Assembly: GCA_036498905.1 (NCBI GenBank)
Contig: DASYER010000058.1
Location: 1-64,000 of the forward strand
Direction of reading: 5' to 3'
DNA length: 64,000 bases
Source of the DNA: DAIDKA01 sp036498905
GTDB lineage: Bacteria; Pseudomonadota; Gammaproteobacteria; Steroidobacterales; Steroidobacteraceae
The notes beneath the pieces are model-generated. The model was not told the origin of the DNA and did no database searches. It saw only the letters and a program-made list of their open reading frames with translations. Below, one piece after another: positions 8,445 through 15,956 of the stretch. The first letter of the stretch is position 1. Every line of letters starts with the position of its first letter. The position numbers and the translations under genes are program-made.

Positions 8445-9263
8445 ATGCAATGGATCGGAAAAGCGGTGGGCGGCCTGATCGGCCTGATGGCGGGCGGTCC
8501 GGTCGGAGCGGCGATCGGGCTCGTGATCGGTCATCAGTTCGATTCCGGTTCGACACCGGCCATCGGGCGCAGCCCCGGTGCCGGCAAAGCGACGGGCGGC
8601 ACCGCGACCCAGATCGGCGAGTACTTTTTTCGCGCGGCGTTCCAGGTCATGGGCCATGTGGCCAAGGCCGATGGGCGCGTGTCCGAGCAGGAAATCCAGG
8701 CCGCGCGCCGGGTCATGTCGGAGCTGCGCCTCACGCCGGACCAGGTGCAGGTGGCCATCGCGTGTTTCACGCAGGGCAAGTCCGCGCAATTCGGATTGGG
8801 TGCGGCGCTTGATGGGCTCTACAGCGCATGCGGCGGCCGTTCGGATCTGATGCGCGCCTTTGTCGAGATCCAGATGCGCGCGGCACTGATGGGCAATGAC
8901 CTGCAACCGGCGGCGCGAGGCCTGTTGCAGAACATCGCCTCGCGCCTGGGCCTGGGGCTCATCGAGTTTGCCCATATCGAGGCTGTGCTGCGCATGCGTC
9001 GCGGTGACTACGGCGGCGGTCACGCGGGCGGTGCGGCCGTGGACGAGGAGTCGCGCCTGGCGCAGGCCTACAAGGTGCTCGAATGCGGCCCGCAAAACAG
9101 CAAGGAGGAGCTCTCGCTGGCGTATCGGCGCCAGCTCAGCCGGCACCACCCCGACAAGCTCAAAGCCAATGGACTGCCCGAATCGATGATCGAACATGCC
9201 AAGCAGCGCACCCAGCAGATCATTGAGGCCTGGGAACTCGTACGGGAACGCCGCGGGATTTGA
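8445..9263 (+). CDS. djlA: DjlA-type co-chaperone with TerB-like and J domains
   Basis: 272 aa. Residues 1-30 form a glycine-zipper membrane segment (GGLIGLMAGGPVGAAIGLVIG), followed by a TerB-like helical domain (about 60-185, with the acidic KADGRVSEQEI loop) and a C-terminal J domain (about 205-272) carrying the HPD tripeptide (SRHHPDKL) that stimulates DnaK ATPase. This is the E. coli DjlA order, so it is expected to be an inner-membrane DnaK partner. Start chosen at 8445, where homologues begin with MQWxGK. Divergent from purC; rpe begins 22 nt after its stop. Confidence 0.93.
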   Translation: MQWIGKAVGGLIGLMAGGPVGAAIGLVIGHQFDSGSTPAIGRSPGAGKATGGTATQIGEYFFRAAFQVMGHVAKADGRVSEQEIQAARRVMSELRLTPDQVQVAIACFTQGKSAQFGLGAALDGLYSACGGRSDLMRAFVEIQMRAALMGNDLQPAARGLLQNIASRLGLGLIEFAHIEAVLRMRRGDYGGGHAGGAAVDEESRLAQAYKVLECGPQNSKEELSLAYRRQLSRHHPDKLKANGLPESMIEHAKQRTQQIIEAWELVRERRGI

Positions 9264-9266
9264 TGC

Positions 9267-9275
9267 TGGTAGTAT
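9267..9275 (+). promoter_or_regulatory. Extended -10 promoter candidate for rpe
   Basis: TGG-TAGTAT, a TGn extended -10, ends 10 nt before the ATG at 9286 and 4 nt before the ATG at 9280. There is no Shine-Dalgarno. If used, it favours initiation at 9286 on an mRNA with almost no leader. Confidence 0.35.
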
Positions 9276-9285
9276 CCTCATGATC

Positions 9286-9957
9286 ATGGAACCGAGCTGG
9301 ATCGCCCCCTCCATCCTGTCCGCCGACTTCGCCCGCCTGGGCGATGAAGTCGATGCCGTACTGCACGCCGGGGCCGATGCCATCCATTTCGACGTCATGG
9401 ACAATCACTACGTGCCGAATCTCACCATCGGGCCGATGGTGTGTGAGGCCCTGCATCGGCATGCCCCGGATGCGCTGATTGACGTGCATCTGATGGTGAG
9501 TCCGGTCGACCGTATCGTCGCGGACTTCGCGCGCGCCGGCGCGACCTATATCAGTTTCCATCCCGAAGCCACCGAGCACGTGGACCGCACCATCGAACTG
9601 ATCCACGACCAGGGCTGTCGCGCCGGTCTGGTGTTCAATCCGGCGACGCCGCTGCAGTGGCTGGATTACACGCTCGGCAAACTCGATCTGGTGCTCATCA
9701 TGTCCGTGAACCCCGGCTTTGGCGGCCAGAAGTTCATCGCCCAGTCGCTCGAGAAGCTCAAAAGCGTGCGCGCTCGCATCGATGCGCAAAACCGCCCGGT
9801 GCGGCTCGAGATCGACGGCGGCGTGAAAGTGGAGAACATCGGCCTGATCGCGACTGCGGGCGCCGATACATTCGTCGCCGGATCTGCAGTGTTCGGCAGC
9901 CCGGATTACGCTGCCACGCTCAAGGCAATGCGGGCGGCGATCGACGCCGCGCGCTAA
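9286..9957 (+). CDS. rpe: Ribulose-phosphate 3-epimerase
   Basis: 223 aa TIM-barrel enzyme of the pentose phosphate pathway, interconverting ribulose-5-P and xylulose-5-P. Motifs: IAPSILSADFARLG, the metal/catalytic FDVMDNHYVPNLTIGP, VDVHLMV-type (IDVHLMV), LIMSVNPGFGGQKF and LEIDGGVKVENI. Either ATG (9280 or 9286) is possible; 9286 gives five residues before IAPS as in homologues. rpiA, the other isomerase of the pathway, lies 9 kb downstream on the opposite strand. Confidence 0.96.
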   Translation: MEPSWIAPSILSADFARLGDEVDAVLHAGADAIHFDVMDNHYVPNLTIGPMVCEALHRHAPDALIDVHLMVSPVDRIVADFARAGATYISFHPEATEHVDRTIELIHDQGCRAGLVFNPATPLQWLDYTLGKLDLVLIMSVNPGFGGQKFIAQSLEKLKSVRARIDAQNRPVRLEIDGGVKVENIGLIATAGADTFVAGSAVFGSPDYAATLKAMRAAIDAAR

Positions 9958-9963
9958 GACGCC

Positions 9964-10701
9964 TTATTCATCGTCGTCGTCATCGTCCTCTTCGACCCGC
10001 GCCAGGCGCGTATTGACCGGCTTGGTGTTGGCCGGAACGATGACCGGCCGGGTCTTGGTCTTCGGTCGGGCGTTGAAGACGACGATGGTCTTGCCCGTGG
10101 CGCGCAGCAGCCCCTGGTCCTCGAGGACCTTGAGAACCCGGCCCGCCATTTCGCGTGAGCAGCCGACCAGTCGCGACAGTTCCTGACGGCTGACCTTGAT
10201 CTGCATGCCCTCCGGATGCGTCATGGCATCCGGCTCGCCGCACAGATCCATGATGGCGTGGGCCACACGGCCGGTGACATCCACGAAGGCCAGATCCCCG
10301 AGCTTGCGGTTGGTGCGATCCAGGCGGGTGGCCAACTGGGTCGCCAGTTCGAAAATCAGTCCCGGGCTTTCGGCCGCGATCTGCCGGAACCTCGGATAGG
10401 TCATTTCAGCCAGTTCGCACTGGTTGCGGGTTCGCACCCAGGCGCTGCGGGTGGGCTGCTCGTAGAACAGGCCCATTTCGCCGAAGAACTGGCCCTTGTT
10501 GAGGTAGGCGAGAACCATCTCGTTGCCTTCCTCATCCTCGATCATCACTTCGACCGAGCCGCTGATGATGTAGTACAGAACGTCCGGTAGGTCTCCCGCA
10601 TGGATGACGACGGTCTTCGAAGGCACCGTGCGAATGCGGCAGTAACTCAGAAAGCGATTGATCGCCGGTATGTCACTGAGCGGTTTGACGTTCTCATCCA
10701 T
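9964..10701 (-). CDS. crp: CRP/Clp-family cyclic-nucleotide-responsive regulator with acidic C-terminal tail
   Basis: 245 aa. The N-terminal cyclic-nucleotide-binding barrel (about 15-130, with GQFFGEMGLFYEQPTRSAWVR as binding cassette, in which the usual cAMP-contacting E and R-S positions are present), a long dimer helix and a winged HTH (VSRQELSRLVGCSREMAGRVLK) make it a CRP orthologue like Xanthomonas Clp, which can bind c-di-GMP. The ATG at 10701 has GGGGGA 7 nt upstream; the TTG at 10707 does not. It carries about 35 extra residues after the HTH, a basic stretch then EEDDDDDDE, not found in E. coli CRP (210 aa). A CRP-box-like site lies in its own promoter region. Confidence 0.9.
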   Translation of the reverse strand: MDENVKPLSDIPAINRFLSYCRIRTVPSKTVVIHAGDLPDVLYYIISGSVEVMIEDEEGNEMVLAYLNKGQFFGEMGLFYEQPTRSAWVRTRNQCELAEMTYPRFRQIAAESPGLIFELATQLATRLDRTNRKLGDLAFVDVTGRVAHAIMDLCGEPDAMTHPEGMQIKVSRQELSRLVGCSREMAGRVLKVLEDQGLLRATGKTIVVFNARPKTKTRPVIVPANTKPVNTRLARVEEDDDDDDE

Positions 10702-10718
10702 ATCCAAATCCCCCGAGC

Positions 10719-10740
10719 GCGTGCGCTCTAGGTCACGTTT
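10719..10740 (-). promoter_or_regulatory. CRP-box-like site upstream of crp (possible autoregulation)
   Basis: On the minus strand AAACGTGACCTAGAGCGCAC plus two bases agrees with the E. coli CRP consensus at about 15 of 22 positions: one good half-site (CGTGA), the central CTAGA, and a degenerate second half (GCGCAC). It lies 18-39 bp upstream of the crp ATG, just downstream of an AT-rich TATAAA element, so binding would be expected to block transcription. Confidence 0.45.
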
Positions 10741-10771
10741 TTATACATAAGCCGAAAGAACTGCAAGCGAC

Positions 10772-11401
10772 TCAAATCCAGTAGGCGGTCTGCGTCATGA
10801 CCTTTGCGGTCCCGCGCATAAGTGCGCCGATGAGACCCGGCAGCTGCTCGGCCCCCGCCGCGCGGGCCGAACCTGCGTGCGCAATTTCATCCTTGCGCAT
10901 GGCTTCCAGCACCGCGCGACTGCTCGCATCGGCCGCGGGCAGACGCTTCAGGTGTTCATCCAGATGGCCCTCGACCTGCCGTTCGGTCTCGGCGACGAAG
11001 CCCAGACTGGCGCCATCCCCGAAACTTGCCGCCAGGGCGCCGATGGCGAACGAACCGAAATACCACAGCGGGTTGAGCAGGCTCGGGTTCGAACCCAATT
11101 CCTGCAGTCGCTGCTCGCACCATCCCAGGTGATCACTCTCTTCATGTGCCGCCCGAAGCAGCAGTTCGCGGGTCGCCGGAGCGCGCGCCGCCAGGGCCTG
11201 TCCATGGTAGAGGGCCTGGGCGGCCACCTCGCCGGCATGATTGACGCGCATGAGCGCCGCCGATTCGCGGCGTTGCGAGTCATTCAAGGTGGAGGGGGCA
11301 GTGCCCGGGTAGGGGCGCGAAGCGTGGGCCGGGGCTGCGATGGCCCGCAAGGCCCGGTCGGCAGCGGCGATGAACGGATCGAGGAGGCGCTCAGAACCCA
11401 T
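10772..11401 (-). CDS. coq7: COQ7-type 2-polyprenyl-3-methyl-6-methoxy-1,4-benzoquinone hydroxylase
   Basis: 209 aa ferritin-like diiron monooxygenase that performs the penultimate hydroxylation of ubiquinone synthesis. Carboxylate and His ligands are visible in two repeats: NHAGEVAAQALYHGQ with HEESDHL, and ETERQVEGHL with KDEIAHAG. The start at 11401 gives normal length; upstream similarity ends there. A TATAGT hexamer at 11433-11438 (minus strand) is a candidate -10, and a short out-of-frame ORF (ATG 11426) would overlap the start. The presence of Coq7 here together with ubiH and ubiI later matches species that lack UbiF. Confidence 0.94.
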   Translation of the reverse strand: MGSERLLDPFIAAADRALRAIAAPAHASRPYPGTAPSTLNDSQRRESAALMRVNHAGEVAAQALYHGQALAARAPATRELLLRAAHEESDHLGWCEQRLQELGSNPSLLNPLWYFGSFAIGALAASFGDGASLGFVAETERQVEGHLDEHLKRLPAADASSRAVLEAMRKDEIAHAGSARAAGAEQLPGLIGALMRGTAKVMTQTAYWI

Positions 11402-11698
11402 GGGGAGGCCGCAACCCTGTAAGCATGGCCGCACTATAGCAGCCGTGGGGGTCATAATACCTCCGCAACGCGACACGATCAGCTGCGCTTACGGCTCAGA
11501 TATCGCTGCGTCGCAGCAATTTTGCCGTACGCCCGTGGTCCGGCCCTGACCCTTATATATGGGCAGGGACGCGTGCTTTGCATTGGCAGGCCTGCTTGAG
11601 TACACTTGCCGGCCTTTTTTGGCACGGCCCCAAAGGCCCCCGGCGGAGCATCCGGCACGGGTGGCAGTTTCTTTGGGACCGGTGGCGGAGTTAGAGAA
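11402..11698. other. Intergenic region between coq7 and rplM
   Basis: About 297 nt between divergent genes. It holds the candidate coq7 -10 and a short out-of-frame ORF (11394-11426 on the minus strand), an AT-rich CCTTATATATGGG patch near 11550-11562, the rplM promoter at 11578-11606 and a hairpin in the rplM leader. No protein gene is convincing in it. Confidence 0.6.
11578..11606 (+). promoter_or_regulatory. Sigma-70 promoter for rplM-rpsI
   Basis: TTGCAT (11578-11583), 17-bp spacer, TACACT (11601-11606). The start point would be near 11613, giving a leader of about 85 nt. This leader begins with a GGCCTTT/AAAGGCC stem (11611-11617 with 11632-11638). Confidence 0.6.
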
Positions 11699-12145
11699 AT
11701 GCTTACGACATCAACGGTGTTCGCCAAGTCCGACCAGGTCCGCGGCGACTGGTTTGTGGTGGACGCCGACGGCAAGACCCTCGGGCGGCTGTCCTCCCAG
11801 ATTGCCCATCGACTGAAGGGGAAGCACAAGGCCGACTATTCCCCCCACGTGGACATGGGTGACCATATCGTCGTGGTCAATGCCGAGAAGATTCGTGTCA
11901 CCGGGCGCAAGCTGTCGGACAAAATCTACTACCATCACACCGGCGCCATCGGCGGCATCAAGTCCATCGCTTTGGACAAGCTGCTGAAGGAGCACCCGGA
12001 GCGCGCGATCGAGTTTGCCGTAAAAGGCATGCTGCCGAAGAACCCGCTGGGCCGTCGTATGTTCAAGAAGCTGCATGTGTTTGCCGGCGGTAAGCATCCG
12101 CACAGCGCGCAGCAGCCGAAACCTCTCGAGATTCAGGAAGCTTAA
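11699..12145 (+). CDS. rplM: 50S ribosomal protein L13
   Basis: 148 aa. Canonical L13: GDWFVVDADGKTLGRLSSQIAHRLKGKHK, the DHIVVVNAEKIRVTGRKLSDK core and KGMLPKNPLGRRMFKKLHVF, each read in segments. The ATG at 11699 has GGAG about 9 nt upstream and gives the usual length (142 aa in E. coli); the open frame extends back to 11606 without similarity. First gene of the rplM-rpsI operon, with its own promoter and a structured leader that could mediate autoregulation. Confidence 0.98.
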   Translation: MLTTSTVFAKSDQVRGDWFVVDADGKTLGRLSSQIAHRLKGKHKADYSPHVDMGDHIVVVNAEKIRVTGRKLSDKIYYHHTGAIGGIKSIALDKLLKEHPERAIEFAVKGMLPKNPLGRRMFKKLHVFAGGKHPHSAQQPKPLEIQEA

Positions 12146-12150
12146 TACTC

Positions 12151-12543
12151 ATGGCCATCAGCACGAACTACGGCACCGGCCGGCGCAAGACCGCCACCGC
12201 GCGGGTCTACATGACTCCCGGCACCGGCAACATCACCGTCAACGGCCGTGGCCTGGACGAGTTTTTCGGCCGCGTGACCGGCCGCATGATTGTCCGTCAG
12301 CCCCTGGAGACCACGGACCTGCTCAGCCGCTTCGATTTCACGGTGCACGTTGCCGGCGGCGGCATCACCGGCCAGGCCGGCGCCATTCGTCACGGCATCA
12401 CCCGCGCACTCATCCAGTATGATGAGACCCTGCGCAAGCCGCTGCGCGTGGCCGGATTTGTGACTCGCGATGCCCGTGAGGTCGAGCGTAAAAAAGTCGG
12501 CCATCGCAAGGCTCGCCGCGGGACTCAGTACTCCAAGCGCTAA
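12151..12543 (+). CDS. rpsI: 30S ribosomal protein S9
   Basis: 130 aa, identical in length to E. coli S9. Hallmarks are YGTGRRKTATARVY at the N-terminus, GGGITGQAGAIRHGI and the C-terminal KKVGHRKARRGTQYSKR tail whose final Lys-Arg reaches the P-site tRNA. It lies 5 nt after rplM. A tRNA-Gln gene follows 27 nt downstream with no terminator between, so read-through transcription into the tRNA is likely. Confidence 0.98.
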   Translation: MAISTNYGTGRRKTATARVYMTPGTGNITVNGRGLDEFFGRVTGRMIVRQPLETTDLLSRFDFTVHVAGGGITGQAGAIRHGITRALIQYDETLRKPLRVAGFVTRDAREVERKKVGHRKARRGTQYSKR

Positions 12544-12570
12544 CGCTACCGGCCGCGAGAGGTTCCTGTT

Positions 12571-12644
12571 TGGGGGATCGTCTAGTGGTAGGACAACGGA
12601 CTCTGACTCCGTTTACCTAGGTTCGAATCCTAGTCCCCCAGCCA
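12571..12644 (+). tRNA. tRNA-Gln (anticodon CTG)
   Basis: Acceptor stem TGGGGGA (12571-12577) pairs with TCCCCCA (12634-12640), discriminator G and encoded CCA (12642-12644). D-arm with TAGTGGTAGGACA, anticodon stem ACGGA/TCCGT around the 7-nt loop CTCTGAC (anticodon CTG), and T-arm CTAGGTTCGAATCCTAG are all standard. It is followed within 6 nt by an intrinsic terminator and probably shares a transcript with rpsI. Confidence 0.97.
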
Positions 12645-12649
12645 AAATC

Positions 12650-12681
12650 AAAGGCCCGCCGCAAGGCGGGCCTTTTGTTTT
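12650..12681 (+). terminator. Intrinsic terminator after tRNA-Gln / rplM-rpsI
   Basis: AAGGCCCGCC (12651-12660), GCAA tetraloop, GGCGGGCCTT (12665-12674), then TTGTTTT. A 10-bp perfect stem, GNRA-type loop and T-rich tail make it a strong Rho-independent terminator. Confidence 0.92.
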
Positions 12682-12698
12682 GGCCCGAAGATGCCCGA

Positions 12699-13154
12699 CT
12701 ACTGGTTGCACACCTCACCTCCCTTGTCGAAAACGATGCGCCAGGTATTGCCGCCCTCCAGCCGCCATATCGAGGTGAAGGTCCCGATGAGCTTGCCCGC
12801 CGGGTCGCGGACCGGACCGGTACTCAATGCCAGGGTGTCCGAATCGAGGACCTCGACCGTCGCTGGTTCCCATGAAAATGGCGCCTGAGGGGTCTTGAAG
12901 TACTTCGACCACTCCGCAACGATCCTGGGCTTTCCGCGCAACGCATTTGCCGCGGAAAAGAACACGGCCTCCGCGGAGATGAATTGCGAAAACCGCGCCT
13001 GATCTCTATCCGCCATGGATCTGGCGAAGGCGCGTTCCGTGGCAAGCACCTGCGCCTTCACCGATGAGCCGGCCTGTGCATGAACGTTGAGGCAATGGCA
13101 GGTCAGACAAGCACACACGAGCAGGGAAAGAATATTCGGCGCTTTGTATCGCAT
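12699..13154 (-). CDS. Secreted SnoaL/DUF4440-like (NTF2-fold) protein
   Basis: 151 aa. The first 27 residues form a Sec signal peptide (hydrophobic LSLLVCACLTC core, cleavage after VHAQA). The mature part has the NTF2-like layout: ATERAFARSMADRDQARFSQFI helix, AVFFSAANALRGKPRIVAEW, and a final WRLEGGNTWRIVFDKGGEVC strand. Such proteins occur as periplasmic ketosteroid-isomerase-like domains of unknown substrate. It is divergent from the CE15-type esterase (67 nt between starts); the terminator of the tRNA/ribosomal operon lies just beyond its 3' end. Confidence 0.75.
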   Translation of the reverse strand: MRYKAPNILSLLVCACLTCHCLNVHAQAGSSVKAQVLATERAFARSMADRDQARFSQFISAEAVFFSAANALRGKPRIVAEWSKYFKTPQAPFSWEPATVEVLDSDTLALSTGPVRDPAGKLIGTFTSIWRLEGGNTWRIVFDKGGEVCNQ

Positions 13155-13221
13155 GGGTTGAGATCGCTGTGGTGATGAGGGCTGATGTATCGTGAGCGCG
13201 AGTCTTCAGGGAGTCACCTCT

Positions 13222-14736
13222 ATGTACAAGCTGGTTGCAGTCCCGGTACTACTCGGTTTTGCGCTGCACGCGGTAGCCCAGGTGGCGCCGAGCTCCGGTC
13301 CGACGGCCGAGCAGGACCATCAGCAGATGATGGATCAGTTGGGCATCACAAAACTCAGACCCGGCCGGGTCAACGATGTGAATTCACCGCTCAATCCGGT
13401 CAACTACGACGAAGCCCGCGCGAACCCCTACCCCGTGTACCCCGATCCGTTGACCTTCGCCAATGGCTCCAAGGTCACATCGGCCAGTCAGTGGACGAAC
13501 CAGCGCCGGCCCGAGCTCATCGATATTTTCGAGCGTGAGATCTACGGGCGCATTCCGCCCTCGGCACCGAAGCTGACCTGGACCGTGCAGACCGTCGATC
13601 ACGAGGCCCTCGGATTCACACCAATCACCGCGACGCGGCTCATGGGTCACGTGGACAATTCGGCCGATCCGGACAATGCGGATATTCCGCTGATGCTCGT
13701 GAAGCCGGCCCGGGCGAAAAAGCCGATGCCCGTGCTCATCATCTTCCAGTACGGCCCGGTCACTTTTCCGGCACCGGCCGCTCCCTCCGTCGATGAACTG
13801 GCACACATCAATGACGTCTGGAAGGCGCAGATGCTCAAGAACGATCCGTCGCTGCAGGCGGTTTTCAAGGCGCACCCGGCCTGGCAGCCCATCGCGGCGC
13901 CGCGCCCATCTCCACCGGCACTGGATGTCGATGGCAATCCCCCACCGTTGCAGCAGCTGATCGCCGCCGGCTGGGCCGTCGCGCTCATCGAGCCGAACAG
14001 TATCCAGCCCGACAGCGGCGCGGGCCTGACACGCGGGGTGATCGGGTTGTCCAACAAAGGTCATTGGCGCAAACCCGATGACTGGGGCGTACTGCGCGCA
14101 TGGGGTTGGGGCGCGAGCCGCGTTCTCGACTACATCGAGACGGACCCGGAGCTGGACAGTCATCACGTGGGTATCGATGGCGTGTCCCGCTATGGCAAGG
14201 CGGCACTGGTCACGATGGCCTTCGACACGCGCTTCGCGATGGCGCTGGTCGCATCATCCGGGGAGAGCGGCACCAAACCGCATCGGCGTAATTTTGGTGA
14301 AACGGTCGAGAATCAGACGGCCTTCGATGCCTATCATTGGATGGCGGGTAACTTCATCAAGTACGGAGCTGCCGAGGCGAAGTTCGGCGCGAAGACCGCG
14401 AACGACATTCCGATCGACGCGGGCGAACTGATCGCCCTGTGCGCCCCGCGCATGGTATTCGTCAGCTACGGGTCCGCGCAGGCGGGCGATCCGCCCTGGG
14501 TGGATCAGCATGGCGGCTACATGGCGTCAGTTCAGGCCGGTAAAGTCTTTCGGCTGCTGGGCGTGAAGGATCTGGGTGTCGGGGATGACTACCAGCATGC
14601 GCAACTGCCGCCGATCGGAACCGGATTGCTCGACGGTTCACTGGCATGGCGCCAGCATGACGGGGGTCATACCGATGCGCCGAACGTGAAGTATTTCATC
14701 AGCTGGGCCGATCGGCTCATCGGCCACCGGCCGTAG
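13222..14736 (+). CDS. Secreted CE15-type (glucuronoyl esterase-like) alpha/beta hydrolase
   Basis: 504 aa with an N-terminal signal peptide (cleavage near residue 19, AVAQ). The CE15 signature G-V-S-R-Y-G-K (residues 320-326, nucleophile Ser322) and its flanks (WGVLRAWGWGASRVLDYIE before, SGESG after) match 4-O-methyl-glucuronoyl methylesterases, which cut ester bonds between lignin and glucuronoxylan. His479 and His483 in RQHDGGHTD are candidates for the catalytic His. The ATG at 13222 has GGGAG 8 nt upstream. A role in plant-biomass attack is family-based inference; no glycoside hydrolases are nearby, so another ester substrate is possible. Confidence 0.82.
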   Translation: MYKLVAVPVLLGFALHAVAQVAPSSGPTAEQDHQQMMDQLGITKLRPGRVNDVNSPLNPVNYDEARANPYPVYPDPLTFANGSKVTSASQWTNQRRPELIDIFEREIYGRIPPSAPKLTWTVQTVDHEALGFTPITATRLMGHVDNSADPDNADIPLMLVKPARAKKPMPVLIIFQYGPVTFPAPAAPSVDELAHINDVWKAQMLKNDPSLQAVFKAHPAWQPIAAPRPSPPALDVDGNPPPLQQLIAAGWAVALIEPNSIQPDSGAGLTRGVIGLSNKGHWRKPDDWGVLRAWGWGASRVLDYIETDPELDSHHVGIDGVSRYGKAALVTMAFDTRFAMALVASSGESGTKPHRRNFGETVENQTAFDAYHWMAGNFIKYGAAEAKFGAKTANDIPIDAGELIALCAPRMVFVSYGSAQAGDPPWVDQHGGYMASVQAGKVFRLLGVKDLGVGDDYQHAQLPPIGTGLLDGSLAWRQHDGGHTDAPNVKYFISWADRLIGHRP

Positions 14737-14739
14737 GCT

Positions 14740-15627
14740 TTAATCGATGGTGTGCTTGAGGAATTTCGCCACGCGGTCCACCGGGGCACCGCGGAAGAAC
14801 GGCACGGCGTCATGGTCCACGCCGTGCAGTATCAGGACCTCGGGGTGTTTGCCCACCTGTTCGTACGCCCACTGCATTTCGTAGACCTGATTCAGCGGCA
14901 TCTGCGTGTCCTGGTCGCCGTGCAGCAGCATGATGGGCGGCGCCTTGGCATCCACATGAAAGATCGGGCTGGCGAGCCTCGCGAGCTCAGGAACCTGGTC
15001 GGGCGCCGCGCCCAGCAGCCGCTTCAGGGCCGGTTCGCGCACGGCCAGGCCCACCGGGGTGGACTGGGCGAGAATCGTGGTCAGGTCACTGGCGCCGAAA
15101 TAACTCACGATGGCCTGGATGCCGGAGGACTCGTTGCGATAGTCGCCTTCGGTTCCCTCCAGGGCCGCCACGTCGTTGGTCACACCCACCAGTTCCGCCA
15201 GGTGTCCGCCTGAGGATGCCCCGACGATCGCGATCCGATCCGTGCGGTAACCATAGGTCTGCGCCTTGGCGCGCAGGTAGCGGATGCCGGCCTTGATGTC
15301 GAACACATCGGCCGGGAAGGGCGCTTCATTCGAAGAGCGGAAGTCCAGGCTTGCCACGGCATAACCGCGCTGCATCAGGAACGTCGGATACTGGGTCTTG
15401 CTTCCCGTCGTCCACGCGCCGCCATGGACGAACACCAGCAGCGGCGGGTGCGCCACGCCCGCAGGCAGATGCAGATCGAGGCCCAGGGCCTTGCCGCCGA
15501 CCGTCGCGTAGACCAGATCGGTGAAATGGCGCGGCGCATCGTCCGCGCACGCAAGAGGTGCGTGCAGCAGCGTGAATCCGCAGCAAGCCAGTGCGACGCG
15601 CAGCTTCACAGCCATCGTGGTACCCAT
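14740..15627 (-). CDS. Secreted alpha/beta hydrolase (BD-FAE/esterase-lipase type)
   Basis: 295 aa with a signal peptide ending near ACADD (residue 28). Oxyanion motif HGGAW at 68-72, nucleophile elbow GASSGG (Ser138), acid region HGDQDTQMP and catalytic His in HGVDHDAVPF complete the triad. This is the carboxylesterase/feruloyl-esterase-like group that acts on small esters. Convergent with the CE15-type gene (3 nt between stops) and 35 nt downstream of the CPxCG gene, so it may be the last gene of the minus-strand PQQ-dehydrogenase operon. Confidence 0.85.
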   Translation of the reverse strand: MGTTMAVKLRVALACCGFTLLHAPLACADDAPRHFTDLVYATVGGKALGLDLHLPAGVAHPPLLVFVHGGAWTTGSKTQYPTFLMQRGYAVASLDFRSSNEAPFPADVFDIKAGIRYLRAKAQTYGYRTDRIAIVGASSGGHLAELVGVTNDVAALEGTEGDYRNESSGIQAIVSYFGASDLTTILAQSTPVGLAVREPALKRLLGAAPDQVPELARLASPIFHVDAKAPPIMLLHGDQDTQMPLNQVYEMQWAYEQVGKHPEVLILHGVDHDAVPFFRGAPVDRVAKFLKHTID

Positions 15628-15662
15628 GCGGCTCCCCTTGCATCCGCCGCGAGTAGCTTAAC

Positions 15663-15956
15663 CTAGTCACCCCGTCCGACGCTGAGCGACTCCAGGGCGC
15701 CCGCATGGCTGACTTCAATTTTGAATTCGATGGGCTGGCAGCACACCTGACAGTCCTCGATATAAGTCGCGGACCCGGCACTCAGGTCGATCAAGGTCTC
15801 GAAGGCTTCGCCGCAGTACGGGCACTGAACCTGATGGAACTGGGTCCCACCGGCTGAATCACCCGGCTTGCCCGCCCCCGGTTCGAATACCGGCTCCAGG
15901 CCGTACGCGGCATCGATCTGCCGCGCCTCATCCGGTGGCGGGACCTTCGGTTTCAC
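15663..15956 (-). CDS. CPxCG-motif cysteine-rich (zinc-ribbon) protein
   Basis: 97 aa. CPYCGE and EDCQVCCQPI provide the four-Cys zinc ribbon that defines the CPXCG family; function unknown. The typical family member is about 60-70 aa, so the N-terminal 40 residues (Pro/Gly-rich) are an extension. The GTG start at 15956 overlaps the stop of the preceding dehydrogenase (GTGA at 15953-15956), indicating translational coupling. Confidence 0.85.
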   Translation of the reverse strand: MKPKVPPPDEARQIDAAYGLEPVFEPGAGKPGDSAGGTQFHQVQCPYCGEAFETLIDLSAGSATYIEDCQVCCQPIEFKIEVSHAGALESLSVGRGD

